A stretch of DNA of 64,000 nucleotides from Diphasiastrum complanatum (Eukaryota > Streptophyta > Lycopodiopsida > Lycopodiales > Lycopodiaceae), in contig CM055100.1 in NCBI GenBank assembly GCA_029204225.1, positions 49,070,877 through 49,134,876 on the forward strand, read 5' to 3'. Of the stretch, positions 22,151-35,065 are shown in pieces. Numbering within the stretch: position 1 is the stretch's first letter; each line of letters starts with the position of its first letter. The notes below the pieces were generated by a model, which was not told the DNA's origin, searched no databases, and saw nothing but the letters and a program-made list of their open reading frames with translations. Made by a program: the position numbers and the translations under genes.

Positions 22151-22975
22151 TAATAGTCAAAAAGTCAAAAGCAACATTTTGACAAAAGGTCCTTTTGGTG
22201 CTCGAAATACCTCTAATGTGTCTAGATACGGAGGAGTCGATATTTGAGTGTACAAACTTGGTTGAGATCTTGGTGAATCTCTAGGTCTCAATTTCATGAT
22301 TGGTGAAAAACTAGGACATAGATTAGCATCAAAACTTATCAAATCCAATCCAACTCTTAAGGTTAGAGTCTTTGAATCTGATTCAGTCCAATAGGGGCAT
22401 TTGGATCTGATTTTTGTGTGCTTTATTTCAATTATTGTGAGGCTTAGTCTTTGCGATCTAGGCAATGTGGAGGCTGTTCCCATGTGTTCATTATAGGTCT
22501 AGATAGTTTGTAGCCTATTATTAAGAGTAGATAAGTCATTCTACCAAGTTTCATCAAGTTAAAATCATTATCCTAGAAAATAAAAAATTTGGAGAGGTGC
22601 AGTCCCATTGGTCACCAACTAATTAGTTCTAGACTTTAGCAAGAGGTGAAGGATTAATCATGTGGGACCCTCACATGTGTGGGATCTGACTCAGATTAGC
22701 TTGGGCTTAGCCCTTGGTATATGACTTTTGGATCTCATTTTGTGTAATGAAAAATTGGAGAGAGTTTGGCAATTTTGAAATTTCTAGCTTCAAGCTTGTG
22801 TAGATTGTTCTTTTGCATGCATTTCTTGAAGTACAATGCATTGATTACTGCTTGAGGTTTGATCTCTATCCTCTTTTCATATTGTATCTTTTTTTGCACA
22901 TGTGAACCAAGTTTGGACAATAAACACTTTGTTTTATTCATCTTGCTTATAGATCTATATTGCATCAATTCTAGG
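22150..22975 (+). repeat. LTR-like sequence, boundaries uncertain
   Basis: Resembles the other copia LTRs here in composition and content: CACATGTGTGGG palindrome at about 22673, a late T-rich leader, and a short gag-like start after it (about 23000, ending in a stop within 30 codons). No second copy and no convincing primer site, so this is only a suggestion. Confidence 0.25.
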
Positions 22976-24449
22976 TGCTAGTTTTGATGGAAATGGAGAT
23001 AGTAATGCAACCAATCACTCTTGTGGATTCAATGGATCCATTCATGGTCCTAAATGTCATTAGTTTTAACAACAAATAGTTGCAAGAAAATGGTTTTTTG
23101 TAGTTTGAACTCTTTTTAGAAAAGATAATGAATGTCTAAAGATTGTGAGCATTGGTTTTTGTGTTCAATTCTCTCGGAAAAAAATTTCTTCTTAGTCAAT
23201 GAGCATTGAGGGCTTAGTCAATTCATCTAAAGTGACAAAGGAGAAGCAAGAACATAAACACTTTCTCCAATGCTACCCATCTACAATGCAACAGTTTTGT
23301 GCCATAACACAAATCTATAGAATTAAAAAATGATGCATGTAGGTTCTCAAATGTGATATGACAAATTTCTCTTTAAAAAATATAACTCCTGGATCTTGTT
23401 TAATTGAAATGAAACTCATGATATAGAAATTGTAACTAACGATTAAGAAATGTATCTACAACAAGGTATGGAAATAGAAGGTAGTCCAAGTCATTAAATT
23501 TTAAGACATAAATTTTAGAATTCTAGATAAAACTCAGATTTTACAAAGGATCATCATTTCTCTGAAAAGATTATTGAATCTTATCATGTTGCTTGATAGA
23601 TGTACAAAACATTTTTTTTATAGTCCACTTAATTGCACTAGCATCATAATATTCAATATTCCAATGGAACCCATTGGCTTTGATTGAGGTTTCGCTTGCA
23701 CATATAGATGCAGATTCAAGCCTATCCATCATCATAGGAATGCTCTTATCCAACTTGTCGACTATGGCAAGGCAACAAAACAAAAAATTTCATATTTCAA
23801 TGGACACGAAAGGTTTCTCATTGTGTCTAGCAAGATTATTGTAGCTTTTAATGTATGTCCAAAAGCTGTCTTCAGCCATTGTCACTCGGTTATTGATATA
23901 TTGTTGTAATTCAATAAAGTCATCTAATCAGATTTTGCATATTTAGGCACATTAATATATCTTCCAAATCTTTCCCCTACGTATTGAAACTAAATGAAAG
24001 TTTTCTATCTTTCCATATTGAAGCTTGAACATATTGAATGTATTGTTTTTTTTTTCTATTTTTCAAAATACTTGTTTACATATAATCAAAGGAAATTAAT
24101 TTGTGGTATAGACATAAATTTTTATCACTTAAGCAATTTGTTTGCTTTCATAAGGTTATGCCAATAAGAAAACAATTGAATGCCATTTAGCATTAAGCAA
24201 CAAGTCAAGAACTTTGAATGATCATAGAAGCAAGTGTTATGAAAACTTGGTTTATTTAAAGTGCCATTTAAAAAGGTGTAGTCATTAGTCTTCCTTTAAT
24301 ATTCTTGCTAGTTGGAACACATGGACCTAGGAAAGTCTCAATCAACATGGTTCTAATGTAAAAGCTCTAGTTTCCATATTGCCCACTCGTTGGCAACAAT
24401 ATTAGTACACAAAATGAATTAACAGTAAAATGATTCAATTAGTACACGT
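22976..24449. other. No recognisable gene
   Basis: AT-rich. A 70-codon minus-strand frame at 23571-23783 has no recognisable domain. Probably decayed transposon interior. Confidence 0.4.
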
Positions 24450-24612
24450 GCCTGAGCATTAAATTCCATACAATATCTGAAATGATTCAATCATTATGAT
24501 AATGAACCCTCTTGATCCAAATTTCCTTGAGATAGCTAGATCTTGATGTTCATGAAATTTTTGAAACTAGGGATGATAGATGCATCAAAAGCTTAGGTAG
24601 GCTCTGATACCA
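24450..24612 (-). mobile_element. Copia family 2 leader with initiator-Met primer site
   Basis: On the minus strand TGGTATCAGAGCCTACC (24596-24612) follows LTR copy B and runs into a leader matching 8004-8150 of the plus strand until about 24450, where similarity stops. The rest of the element is missing. Confidence 0.75.
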
Positions 24613-25444
24613 TGTGAAAATTCACACATGTGGAAATGTCCTAATGTGTGAAATTGATCTCCTAAGCTTGGCTTTTGCACTATAGATCACCTATTGATTG
24701 AAATCCAAGATCAATGACAAGATCTAAGGCAAAAAGACCATTCTACATGCTGCATTCATTCATTACCAAAAGGTGTTTCACACATGTGGAAGATTTCATG
24801 AAATAAACTTACTCCCAACAAGCTCCTCTCCTCGGATAGAGAGATAAAGTACCACTTTTGGGCTCATCTAGAGAGAGAAGACAATACAAGCAAAATTGGC
24901 AAATCTCCAAATTGACTCAAAAACTCATAGATCTCTTATAAATTAATGAAGGGAATGAAAGTACATATAGAAAAACATGGAGGTCCATGCTTGATTCTTG
25001 TTGGAACCCTTAAACATAGCCTATTTAATTCTATTGTATGTGTGATGCAACATTCCTCACTTTTGATTGGACCCTTCCAACACATCTCTCTCTTATGATT
25101 GGACCCTTTGACTTTTGCCACCACATAGGGTGCATCACTCATCAAACCTAAACTTGACATGTGTAAGCAACCTAGCTAGCTTGAGTTACATCACAATTGA
25201 ATTTTGGCCTAATCATGACAAAACATGTGTACTTAACCATTTGACCTCTAAAGCCAAAATTGGCCCTATCACCTAGTGACACCAAGATGCTTGACTAGCA
25301 GCAGTTTATAATACTCCTAAAGTCAACATTAGAAACTATTTCAAACTCTTTTACACATGTGGGAACATGCTTCGCACATGTGAAATGTACTCACAAACAT
25401 AAAATCATAAAATAACCAAGATAGATTTTTGACAATTTTTTAGA
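24613..25444 (-). repeat. LTR (copy B) of copia family 2
   Basis: 832 bp, reverse complement of copies A and C. Its 3' end (TTTTCACA on the minus strand) abuts the primer site, making it a 5' LTR. The outer terminus is slightly mutated (ttaga where copy C has tcaca). Confidence 0.85.
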
Positions 25445-27147
25445 GATATTACTCAATCTATAATCATCATAGTAGGATCATAGCACATAGCGCATTAGTA
25501 CTGTGAACCATTCTCAGGGACATGATTGTAATCCAATAGTTGTAATCGCAACAGCTAATACACAGATATTCTATTTTTTTATGTGTACTTACAATTGATG
25601 AATGCTTTCTAATAATTTCTTTCTCTATTACTGATACTCGTTCCTATGAATCATACAGAATATCTGACAAGAAGGAAGCATGGCTGTCATAGATGCATGA
25701 TAGTTTCGCTCTCTTCAAGGTTGTCTTGGACACCTACAAAGATATTTCTCTAGTCAAAAGAATGATCTAAGTAATTGTCTAAATCTATAGTTTGTATCGA
25801 TCTTGTAATAATCTAACATTGTTTTTCTCTTGTTTTGATACTATATCCAGCAAGATTGATATCAAAGCTGATAATCTCGACTGTACCACCCAACACTACC
25901 CTAACACAACTGCATCAAGGCATACACCATACTGATTTGTATGAGGTCTAGAAACCATATCATACATGCTAATATATAATAGAGTACAAGAGAAAAACTA
26001 TAATCATTCATTGATAGCAAAACGGTTGCAATTTTTTCATAGTAAAAAAGTATTAGGGCCGATCATCTTGACTCTTTAGACCTCATGTGTACTCATGAGC
26101 ATCTATGAACTATGGTAAGTAGTTAGGGCAAATCCATGCCATACCAACTACCTGAAATTAACAACCCATATCTAAGAATACTAGTTACATTGCTAGCCTT
26201 TTTCTATTCAAACGACTATTTGTCTCTTTACTTGTAATAACCAAAAGTTAAAGAGTACGTATACGCTGGTTTGTTTACAAAGTCGATCGAATACATTAAT
26301 TCAATACCCCTATATTCCTGCATTCTTTATGTAACGTATATCTATGTCATTTTTGTAAACATTGAATAGCTCTCACAAAGCTACTTTCTCATGTATAGAG
26401 AATATGACTTACTTTCCTAGCATCATTCATATAATGTATGTTTAAATCTGTATCATGCCTCTAGTATGGACATATTACTTGTCATTCATGGCTTAGATAT
26501 GTTTCCAAACTACTTAGAAAGCAAGTAGTTGAGTCATCAAGTGTATGCTCTTGGATCTAGTAAGAGCAAGAATGAGCTTGTTGCTCATAGTTTGAAAATA
26601 ATGTTTTTACATGTTATGAGACATTTTGTAAACTTATCTTGAGATTAAGTGAAGCATCCAAAGAGGACACTTACATACTTGAGCAATTATTTAGCCTCAA
26701 GAAGATCAAGATTACATTTGATTTCAAGATTAGATCCATCATGGATAAAGTTCATAGTATGTGGACTAGTCAAGCTAGAATGCTTAATCTTGATAATCAA
26801 CACTTCTGCTCATCTTATGATCTTGATCTCTATGATCTTTGTGATCTTTATGAGGCATGGAAGCCTCTTATCTTCATCATGGTGCAGCCATCATCATAAA
26901 AATGGTACTTTCAAATCAAAGATCATCATCAAGCATGGACGAAGCAAATGGATATAGTGGCAAATTGGTGGAATGCTCTTCAAAGGTGTTGGCAAATAAT
27001 TTCTGCCAAAGAAATCTTATCATGGATATGTTGAGGGTGCTGCTATGAAGGATCCTTTTGCTGGCTTTTATTTCATATGCATACCAAAGGATCCACACAA
27101 AAAAGTTTCACAAACTCCTTGATCTTACCAAGCTAGTTTTTGAGAAG
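25445..27147. other. No recognisable gene; possible 3' interior of copia family 2 at its right end
   Basis: An open frame at 26639-26899 (plus) has no recognised domain. The last bases before 27148 (tttttgagaag) could be a weak polypurine tract, in which case about 26580-27147 would be the 3' untranslated interior belonging to LTR copy C. Confidence 0.3.
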
Positions 27148-27974
27148 TGTGAAAAATTGTCAAAAATCTATCTTGGTTATTTTATGATTTTATGTTTTTG
27201 AGTACATTTCACATGTGTGGAGCATGCTCCCACATGTGTAAAATAGTTAGAAATAGTTTATAATGTTGACTTTAGGGGTATCATAAAGATTGCTACTCAA
27301 GCATCTTGGTGTCACTAGGTGATAGGGCCAATTTTGGATTTAGAGGTCAAATGGTCAAGTACACATGTTTTGTCATGATTAGGCCAAAATTCAATTGCCA
27401 TGTAACTCAAGATAGTTAGGTTGCTTACACATGTCAAGTTTAGGTTTGATGAGCGATGCACCCTATGTGGTGGCAAAAGTCAAAGGGTCCAATCATAAGA
27501 GAGAGATGTGTTGGAAGGTTCCAATCAAAAGTGAGGAATGTTGCATCACACATCCAGTAGGATTAGAGAGGCTATGTTTAAGGGGTTCAATAAGAATCAA
27601 GCATGGATCTCCATGAGTTTCTATATGTACTTTCATGCCTTCATTAATGTATGAGAGATCTATGAGTTTTTGAGTGAATTTGGAGATTTGCCAATTTTGC
27701 TTGTATTGTCTTCTCTCTCTAGATGAGCACAAAAGTGGTATTATCTCTCTCTACCCGAGGAGAGCGGCTTGTTGGGAGTTATTTTATTTCATGAAGTCTT
27801 CCACACGTGTGAAATACCTTTTGGTAATGAACGAATGCATGTAGAATGGTCTTTTTGCCCTAGATCTTGTTATTGATCTTGGATTTCTATCAATAGGTGA
27901 TCTATAGTGCATAAGCCAAGCTTAGGAGATCAATTTCACACATTAGGACATTCCCACATATGTGAATTTTCACA
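27148..27974 (+). repeat. LTR (copy C) of copia family 2, solo or 3' LTR
   Basis: 827 bp from TGTGAAAAATTG to ...TTTTCACA, with short inverted ends TGTGAAAA/TTTTCACA. No primer site follows (acatctaccc), so it is a solo or 3' LTR. By eye it looks closer to copy B than to copy A. Confidence 0.85.
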
Positions 27975-29559
27975 ACATCTACCCACACAAAAGCCATCAT
28001 TCACATATTGAGAAGACAATTGATGAAAAACTAAGTCCAAAAATAGGTTGCTCTTGGGTAGAGAGAGAAAATGGAGCACACACTCTCGGGTAGAGAGAGA
28101 ACATGGAGGAAATTCTAAGTATTGGAAGAATTTCCTATGAGTAATAAGTTAATATATGCATATGTTTTATGAGTAAGAAGTTAAAATATGCATATGCATA
28201 GATCATAAGAGTTTCATGCACAGAATATGTAATTTGGATTGTACAACTTTTTTGCACATCCAAAAGTGAGTAAACATAGCAACCAAATGTAAGAGTGCAA
28301 CTAACTAAAATGGTTGTAAATGTGCATTCAATTCAGTGCGACCAAACTAGCATTGGAGGCATTTTCAAGAGTTCAAACACCTTCATGTGACAAAAAACTA
28401 TGCAGTAAATTGTTGAGGCCGTATTCTTGCCAAATCCTGTTTGTGATTACAAACTCATAATCAGTTGTACATCCTGACAAAGGGTCCTCAACATAATCTC
28501 TATGCTTGATAGAAAAAAGAACATTTGTTTTTCCAATAGAGAACAAAGGACGGTAACAACAATCATGAATCGTCTACTCCCACCAGAATATCCCTATAAT
28601 GATAACCTTTTACACAAATAACTAAATCTCATTCACACAATCATACAAACCATAAGTTCTTCATGCCTCATGGAGTAACAATATGCACCTAGTCAATTAG
28701 ATCACCTACACACAAATTATTGTAAATAGCATGCTTCATGGAGTAACAAGATACACTTTAATCAATTAGATCACGTATTGACAAATTCATATAACTCACA
28801 TTCCCACGCAACACATCCAAACTAATCCTAAAGGAAAGCTACGTCTCATGTGGCTTTGTGGCACACTTGTTTCTCCCTTTCAAACAACTTGATTATAAAA
28901 ATGCTATTATCGGACTTGACAACCTACTTCTGCGATCAACAAAGCACTCTCAACAAGGTCGTCCAAAAATCAGTCCAACATTTAAGACCTCTGGTAGGCC
29001 CATTGTAGTCATCACAAAAAATACCTCCCTAATGAGATCTAAGTCATCACAATAATCAAGCCTTCAATGATGCTCCTCACTAAAGTCCATCACGCACCAC
29101 TCTATATAGAACATAAGATAGAAAGAAGTCTTTCCCAAATCCAAATAGTAAAACTTATCTTTGACCATACAACATTGCCAATCAAAGTGCATAATTCTAG
29201 TTGTTTGAACAACAAAATGTTTTAATAGCCCAAAGCATTAATGTTCAACCCCAAGCACAACTTGGGCAAATATCTTCGAGTTTCTTAAGTCCCCCAAGTG
29301 ATACATCGGTTGTTTATTGTTAGACATATGAATTGTGGTTTCATGGATGAGACTGTCTAGCAAATTAGAGTGCCAAGTATCTAAAACAACATAAATTTCT
29401 TATTAAAAAGACCTTATGTATTATTGTGAACAAAATTTATCCATTCAAATATTCATTCAACTAAACCCAATTGTTAGAATCAAACAAGGCACATATTATG
29501 TTTCCTTTTAAGATTTCAATTTTGGTTATATACACTCCTCTTCAACCAAAAAGAATTAG
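27975..29559. other. No recognisable gene
   Basis: AT-rich, with several short non-homologous frames. A phrase catgg(a)agtaacaa(g)ata recurs near 28670 and 28740. Nothing else seen. Confidence 0.4.
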
Positions 29560-29592
29560 GCTCAAGTCCATGCAACCTAAATTTCATGTACT

Positions 29593-29753
29593 ATGGAAGG
29601 GGCTGGGCACAAGCCATTTTGCTCGGTAAGGATTTCTAGAATTTTTTGGGCGAGCTCAAGTCCATGCAACCTACATTTCATGTATGGAGGGGCGCCTAAA
29701 CTTGTTTGGAAACCTGAACCGAGCATAATAGCCTGTGCCCGAGCGCCTTCCAT
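29593..29753. mobile_element. MITE-like element with ~45-bp imperfect inverted repeats
   Basis: The left end atggaaggggctgggcac and the complement of the right end, atggaaggcgctcgggcac, align over about 45 bp with a few mismatches (both continue to tgctcgg). The interior is about 75 bp and non-coding. A 31-bp host phrase (gctcaagtccatgcaacct...) occurs just outside the left end (29560-29590) and again inside (29654-29684). No clear target duplication. Confidence 0.55.
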
Positions 29754-30257
29754 TGCATAATGGGTATCTTAAAGCTTTTCACATGTACATTACAAAGCAT
29801 AGTAGGTAGTTTGACTCTAACCAACCATTATGAATGTGCCACATGGTAGTCGTACGGACGGGCAGCAAAAAAGTGCAAAATCTGCGTTTGACAAAAAGCA
29901 CATATATTTTCTACTTTTTAATTCATTTAAAAATGGGCATAATATTCACAAGGTATCCATTAATTATGATGAATTCATTCACAAAAAGCCTATTATCCCT
30001 ACAATGTTTTGTGCCAAATACAAGACTAGAATACCAATGATTGATCCATAATTGTTTGTAACTCAATTATATAGCTCACCCCCACAATATTATTATATGG
30101 AAAAAGGAATGAGTCACCAATTGCAAATACAACACTAATGTTATCAGCAAGTTCTCAATTGTAAAAGGTAAAATAATGAGCACAAATCAGAAGCTGTTTT
30201 CTAAAACTCCCACCTGATTGATAACTGTAGCCTAGATAGGTGTTGGTTTGGCTAAAA

Positions 30258-30347
30258 TGTGTCAGAAATGGTGAACTCCTACAACTTTGTCGCAGCACGA
30301 ACAAGAAACGAAGGTCAAATGAGAACAATTCGCGATAGTCAACGTCT
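30258..30347 (+). repeat. Truncated copia LTR start (same family as 61374-62182)
   Basis: TGTCAGAAATGGTGAACTCC onward is colinear for about 85 bp with the start of the LTR at 61374, then ends abruptly inside gypsy integrase DNA at 30348. Confidence 0.75.
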
Positions 30348-30673
30348 TGGAATAGTGTGGGCCACCAATATCCAGCCCTTAGGACCTTCCACCCTGTGAG
30401 TTGACCGGCAAAATGGCCACCGCAAGCAGAATTGTGGCACTCCTCTAGAACAAATTTAGCTTCCTTGGGGGTTATACAACTCCGGTATATTCCTTCCACC
30501 CCTCGTCTATGTAAGATCCCTCCTATGAGTGTGAACTTCAAGGCCTGTAGTCGTAACTTCCGTTTTTCCTGGGTGGTCATGTCCTCGGGGGTGTCTAATG
30601 TCGATAAGTAAGTTGCTAATGCCACATACCAAACGGGGATCTGTGCAACGTCTACCTTCAATAGTTTTTTCAA
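30348..30673 (-). pseudogene. Ty3/gypsy integrase zinc-binding N-terminus, truncated
   Basis: The minus frame reads ALKFTLIGGILHRRGVEGI, then ECHNSACGGHFAGQLTGWK and VLRAGYWWPTLFQD, the H-x6-H half of the integrase HHCC zinc-binding domain. It is cut off before the Cys pair and catalytic core by the fused copia LTR fragment. It lies directly downstream of RNase H in the same decayed element. Confidence 0.85.
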
Positions 30674-32000
30674 GTGATATGTCTCTCACTCGCTATTGGT
30701 GTTGGTCACCCATCCTAGCTCACAGATGCAGTCAGTAAGTCCTTGTAACCTAGGTGGGTTGCCTGGAGGGCATAGTCAAATTCTTGAAGAGATATGATCC
30801 AATTCATCAGTCGTTCAAGTGGTTTTAGTTTGTTCATCATCAAAGTTACTGCTTTTGGTAAAGAAGGTCGCTTTCCGGGGTGTAATAGATAATGTCTAAG
30901 CTTTGCGGCGGCGTAGGCTATCCCTAAACATATCGTCTCAGCCTTTGAGTAGTTAAGCTATGCTTTGTTCAGTTTCCTTCCTATGAAGATAATAGGGTGG
31001 TAAATCTTATCACAGATCTAGGCTAAGCAACATTCGATGCATGTATCAATGGTGCTAGTAAATACGTAGAATTCCCTATTGTACATCGGTGGTCTCAGAA
31101 TTGGGGCATCAGCTAGGGCCATCTTTAATCCTTGGAAGGACTTCTCGCACTCTTCGTGCCATGACCACTTGGTTTCATTTTTCAATAAGGTCGTCATGGG
31201 GTATGTGTGGGAGGCGTAGCCATCACATATCTTTTGTAATTAGTTGTCGAACCTAGGAGGGTTTGAAGTTGACTCACGGTGGTGGGGGCCATCATAGCTA
31301 ATATCATGGCGATCTTTTCGGGATCGGTGGCCATGTCGTATTTACTGATCACATGGCCTAACTACACTCCATATGGTACCCCAAACAGACACTTGTTGGC
31401 GTTCAAGGCGATGCAGGTGGCCGCGCACTTTTGGAAGCATTTCTCGAGTATGGCGAGGTGATCAGTGATTGTAGATGCCCCGCAGAGGTCATCTATGAAG
31501 ATTTTGAGGTTCTCATCTAAGATGTCCTGGAATTGTTTGTTCATGAATCGTTGATAGGTCCTTGGTGAATTGTAACCCCAAACGACATGACGTGCCATGA
31601 GAATACTCCGAATGTGGTAGTGGTGGTGGTTTTTGATTTGTCTTCCTCTGCTATGGCTATCTGGTTATAGCTAGCGAAGCAATCATGAATGAATATTGTT
31701 CTCTCCCTGCCATCTCTTCTAGGACTTGGTCTATAAATGGTAGTGGATAGTAGTCCTTTCTAGTTTGTTTGTTCAAGCGCCTGTAGTCTACACATACTTG
31801 GATGCATGTGGAGTTCTTCTTCGTTCGTGGTACAATGGGAGAACACCACTCGGTGTTTTCAACAAGAAATATAAGCCCTGCCTGCCTAAGTCATTCTAGC
31901 TCTTTATAGACCCCTTCCTTCAAGTGGTAGGATAAGCGTCATTTTTTTTGGCATACTGGCTTGGCCCCCTCCTTCAGTGGTATGTTGTGTTTTACTAGAT
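30674..32000 (-). pseudogene. Ty3/gypsy reverse transcriptase and RNase H, broken
   Basis: Reading leftwards, RT begins with SPIVPRTKKNST and VCVDYRRLNKQTRKDYYPLPFIDQ, then FGVFSWHVM and the catalytic line NLKIFIDDLCG (31362-31598; FIDD in place of YxDD), followed by NKCLFGVPYGV and the hinge FEKIAMI-type segment. RNase H follows (KWSWHEECEKSFQGLK at about 31130-31190, then EFYVFTSTID and GRKLNKA). Many in-frame stops and at least three frameshifts. The DYRRLN and KC-F motifs place it in Ty3/gypsy. Confidence 0.85.
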
Positions 32001-32770
32001 CCGAGAGAATGCCCCTCAGATCCCCATAGTCCCAAGCAAAGATGTGCTGATACTTCTTGCACAACCGTTCGTATTTATTTCTATCGTCTTTGGTCAACGA
32101 GGCCCCGACTTTGATGTCTTTCGGGTCTTCTGGGCTTCGTAGGTGTATCAGGCAGATGTCAGCATCCCTCACCTTGGGAGGTTGCTCTTCTGGGGAGTTC
32201 CACTCTACGCCTAGTACTTGTCTTCCATCGGGCTCATCGTCACTGGTGCTAGACTCGGAATTCTCCTCGCTGCTTGATATCTCTTCCCATTCTGATTTGG
32301 GTATGGAGGCTCTCTTGGACTGGGGGGCTTATAGGTAGCCATCTACTACGATGTGCTCACGGCCCCATCCAAAGATGAGTACTCCTGTTGGGATGTCTAT
32401 GATACAATTGCTCATTCTGAGCCATGGTCGGCCATAGAATACCCCTGATTTCCGGCATGCATTCACATCACATAGAAATCTACCTAGATGGTTCTGTCGA
32501 CTAAAGTGATTGGTACACTCTTAAAATCTCCTTTTGGTTTTATCACTGAATTGTTGGCCAGTTTGAGGGCGGTCAACGTGGCTAGTTCTAGTGTGAATCC
32601 AAATCTGTTAGCGAGCTCTAGGCTAATAATATTTAGGCAGATCCTGCATCGACTATGGCTCCTTTCACAACTAGGCCATCAATTAGTACATCTACCTTAG
32701 GACAATAGCGGTCTAGGATTCCTGCTTCGTTGTCTCCAACTGTAGGGGGTTCCAACGATCTGGGTCTGAC
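32001..32770 (-). pseudogene. Ty3/gypsy protease and pre-RT spacer
   Basis: A protease-like segment (about 32600-32720) reads DVLIDGLVVKGAIVDAGSA, with DAGSA at the position of the aspartic protease DTGS/DSGS, then NIISLELANRFGF after a frameshift. Downstream come YGRPWLRM and IDIPTGVLIFGWG, then an acidic Ser-rich spacer and KYERLCKKYQHIFAWDYGDL (31939-32172), the pre-RT segment common to this family. Confidence 0.7.
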
Positions 32771-32776
32771 CATGCG

Positions 32777-34516
32777 TCAGATGGTGCGCTTAATGGTGGG
32801 TGACAGTTGGACCAATTGCCATAGTCCTATTTCTAGCTTCATATCCTCCAATGCTTGTGTTAGATCAATTTTTCCTGTTTTCAATTTCACATCAAGATTT
32901 CTACGAATTTTGCGTGTTGTATCCCTTGCTCTCTTTGCCCCTATCCCAATTTTTCCTTTCCCAGTCTTTCTCGGTCCTAAGGTTCTGGGGTATTGTCTCC
33001 CTTCTAAGGTGTTCACCTCTCCCCGTTCCTTAGGTGCTGTAGCTTCTATCCCTGGCTTGATCAACCCTTGGTCACTGGCTGTTGGTTTGTCTATCTGCAG
33101 GGGTGTAGTTTTGGAGGTCTCACTTGGGAGGTTACTTCTCGTCACTACTAATATTTCCTTCCTCGTTGTGGTCTAGTCCATTGTTTCTAACTCAATGAAG
33201 TTTACGGGTGCTCAATCATCCTCTGAGCGTGCTTTCCCCTTGTCCCGTGGATCAATTTTGGGCCCATGTTGTAGAAATTGAGGGCCCCTCGATGGTCCAG
33301 CTATGTCTTGGAGCCTATGGTTCACAGGGCCTGGCATTCTATCACATGTATTTAGAGCCTCTCTACGAGTCCAACATCTATCCTCCAAATGCCCTGGCTT
33401 CTGGCAGTACCCACAAATCGAGTTTGGGCAATTTCGGTTCAGGTGATTTCCTTTACAATGGCGGCACACTAATGGGTTAGGACCATCTATAGGGTGTCTT
33501 TGGCCTATCATATTTTGTTGCTGTTTCAAAAAATTCACATCGGCTGCTAATGTGTGGATGTTCTCACTCATCACATCCATGTACCCCTTCAACATTGCTC
33601 GCATATCGCCCAATTCTGTATTGGAACCGGCACTCTCATACCCTCGCTCTGGTACTATCTCCGGGACTCCACGATCATGTCGTCTGACATCTTGTGTCTG
33701 CGCCATCCGGCCTGGGTGAGGTTCAATAGCCTGTATGGGGTGAGGATTCACTACATCTGTGGTTCCTATAGTTGTAATCGGTCCCCCTCTCCACATCTCG
33801 GGTCTCAAATTTAGACTGTTCATCTCCTGTGATAAGTGGGATGCATGGGCAACCGCAAACTGCGCATCTTCTACCACAATCGCCTTGTCTACTTCCTCAG
33901 CTAATGTCTGGGGGTTACTCTGACATACAACCACATGTATGTTATTTGTTAGCCCTCGCAGAAAGAAGGTCAATAGTAACAGGGGTGGCAGCTGTACAGT
34001 GGGTTCCACTTGTCATGCCAATTCTGTCAATCGGTGCCAATACTGCCTAATACTCTCATTTCCTCCTTGTTGTAGGGAGGTTAGGGTGAACAGTAAGTCA
34101 TCGGTCGTACGGTGAGGGGCATACTCGATCAGGAAGAGTCTATGGAATTCATCAATGGTGTGGATCATCCCTCGTTGCAAACTATGATACCATCGTCTGG
34201 CGGCTCTGGTTAAGGTTGTTGCGAAAAACATCATCTCATGATGTGGGTCCATGATGTGGCTTATGAAGCATGCTGTCCAAAAGGCATCTATGTGTTCCTC
34301 GACACTCTCAGAGGGGGTCCCATGGAATTCTGGTGTAGATCCGCTTAATTTGGGTAGTGCCCCCACGGCCGGGGGTAGTACGATTTGTTCGGTCGGACGT
34401 CTTGCCATTCCTACGACAGTGGGTGCGATATCGTCTAATGGTGCATTGAATTTTTCTATCGGTTCAAGTTCTAGTATCTCTGCAATGTTTTTTGGTGGAT
34501 CAATAGGATTCATCAT
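32777..34516 (-). pseudogene. Ty3/gypsy gag with two zinc knuckles
   Basis: Gag core at 34013-34516: KLSGSTPEFHGTPSESVEEHI, then ARRWYHSLQRGMIHTIDEF and GGNESIRQYWHRL. A single in-frame TGA at 34013-34015 separates it from 33212-34009, which carries a Pro-rich linker and two CCHC knuckles, CRHCKGNHLNRNC and CGYCQKPGHLEDRC (about 33390-33470). A Lys/Arg-rich tail (32777-33145) leads to protease. Apart from the stop the frame is well kept. A short basic ORF at 34640-34846 may be the gag N-terminal extension. Confidence 0.85.
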
Positions 34517-34639
34517 AGGTTGGCTTGGCTCGCCATCGGATTCTCCAAGCAGTGCGGATTGGGCCCCCCGACTGGTCCTCCTATCTCCTAGTCGTCTTTT
34601 CCGGGGTTCCGATGTCTCTCTGGGGGTGTTCCCTTTGCT

Positions 34640-34846
34640 CTAGTTTTCCATGGTAACCCTGTATTGCCTAGGGGGGTACTTTGTCTTCCGACGAATAGCC
34701 ATCAATTGGCGTGGTATGTGGGTCTCATGACCCTCCCAAGTCATTCCATAAGTCATCCAGCCTTCTGCTACGTCTGTCCGCACTAGTTCCACTTGGTCAT
34801 TAGTCTGTCCGATCCTAAACCCTTCATTCCCTTGCATGGTCTTCAT
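34640..34846 (-). other. Short ORF before gag, possible gag N-terminal extension
   Basis: 68 codons (MKTMQGNEGFRIGQTNDQVE...), Trp-containing then basic, ending 120 bp upstream of the recognisable gag. It may be the original gag start separated by a frameshift. No known domain. Confidence 0.35.
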
Positions 34847-35046
34847 GGGAGTTCGTACTAGATTCCATTCTTCTGGGATGCTAGTGTGGTTGGGGCCTCA
34901 GATGATGATCTCAACATCAGGGCCCGGGCGTTCAACTCCATCGTTGGTGTCGCAATGACTCCCATCATGACTAGGCATCTGGCAGGTGAAACTACACAAC
35001 CACTTACACTCGGCTCATCAATCAACGACTTATGATAAAGGTCTAA

Positions 35047-35065
35047 CTCCCGGCAGACACACCAA
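35047..35065 (-). promoter_or_regulatory. Probable primer-binding site of the gypsy element
   Basis: The minus strand reads TTGGTGTGTCTGCCGGGAG directly after an LTR-like end (...CTATCA). It looks like a diverged relative of the TTGGCGCCGTTGCCGGGG class. The matching tRNA was not identified. Confidence 0.5.
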
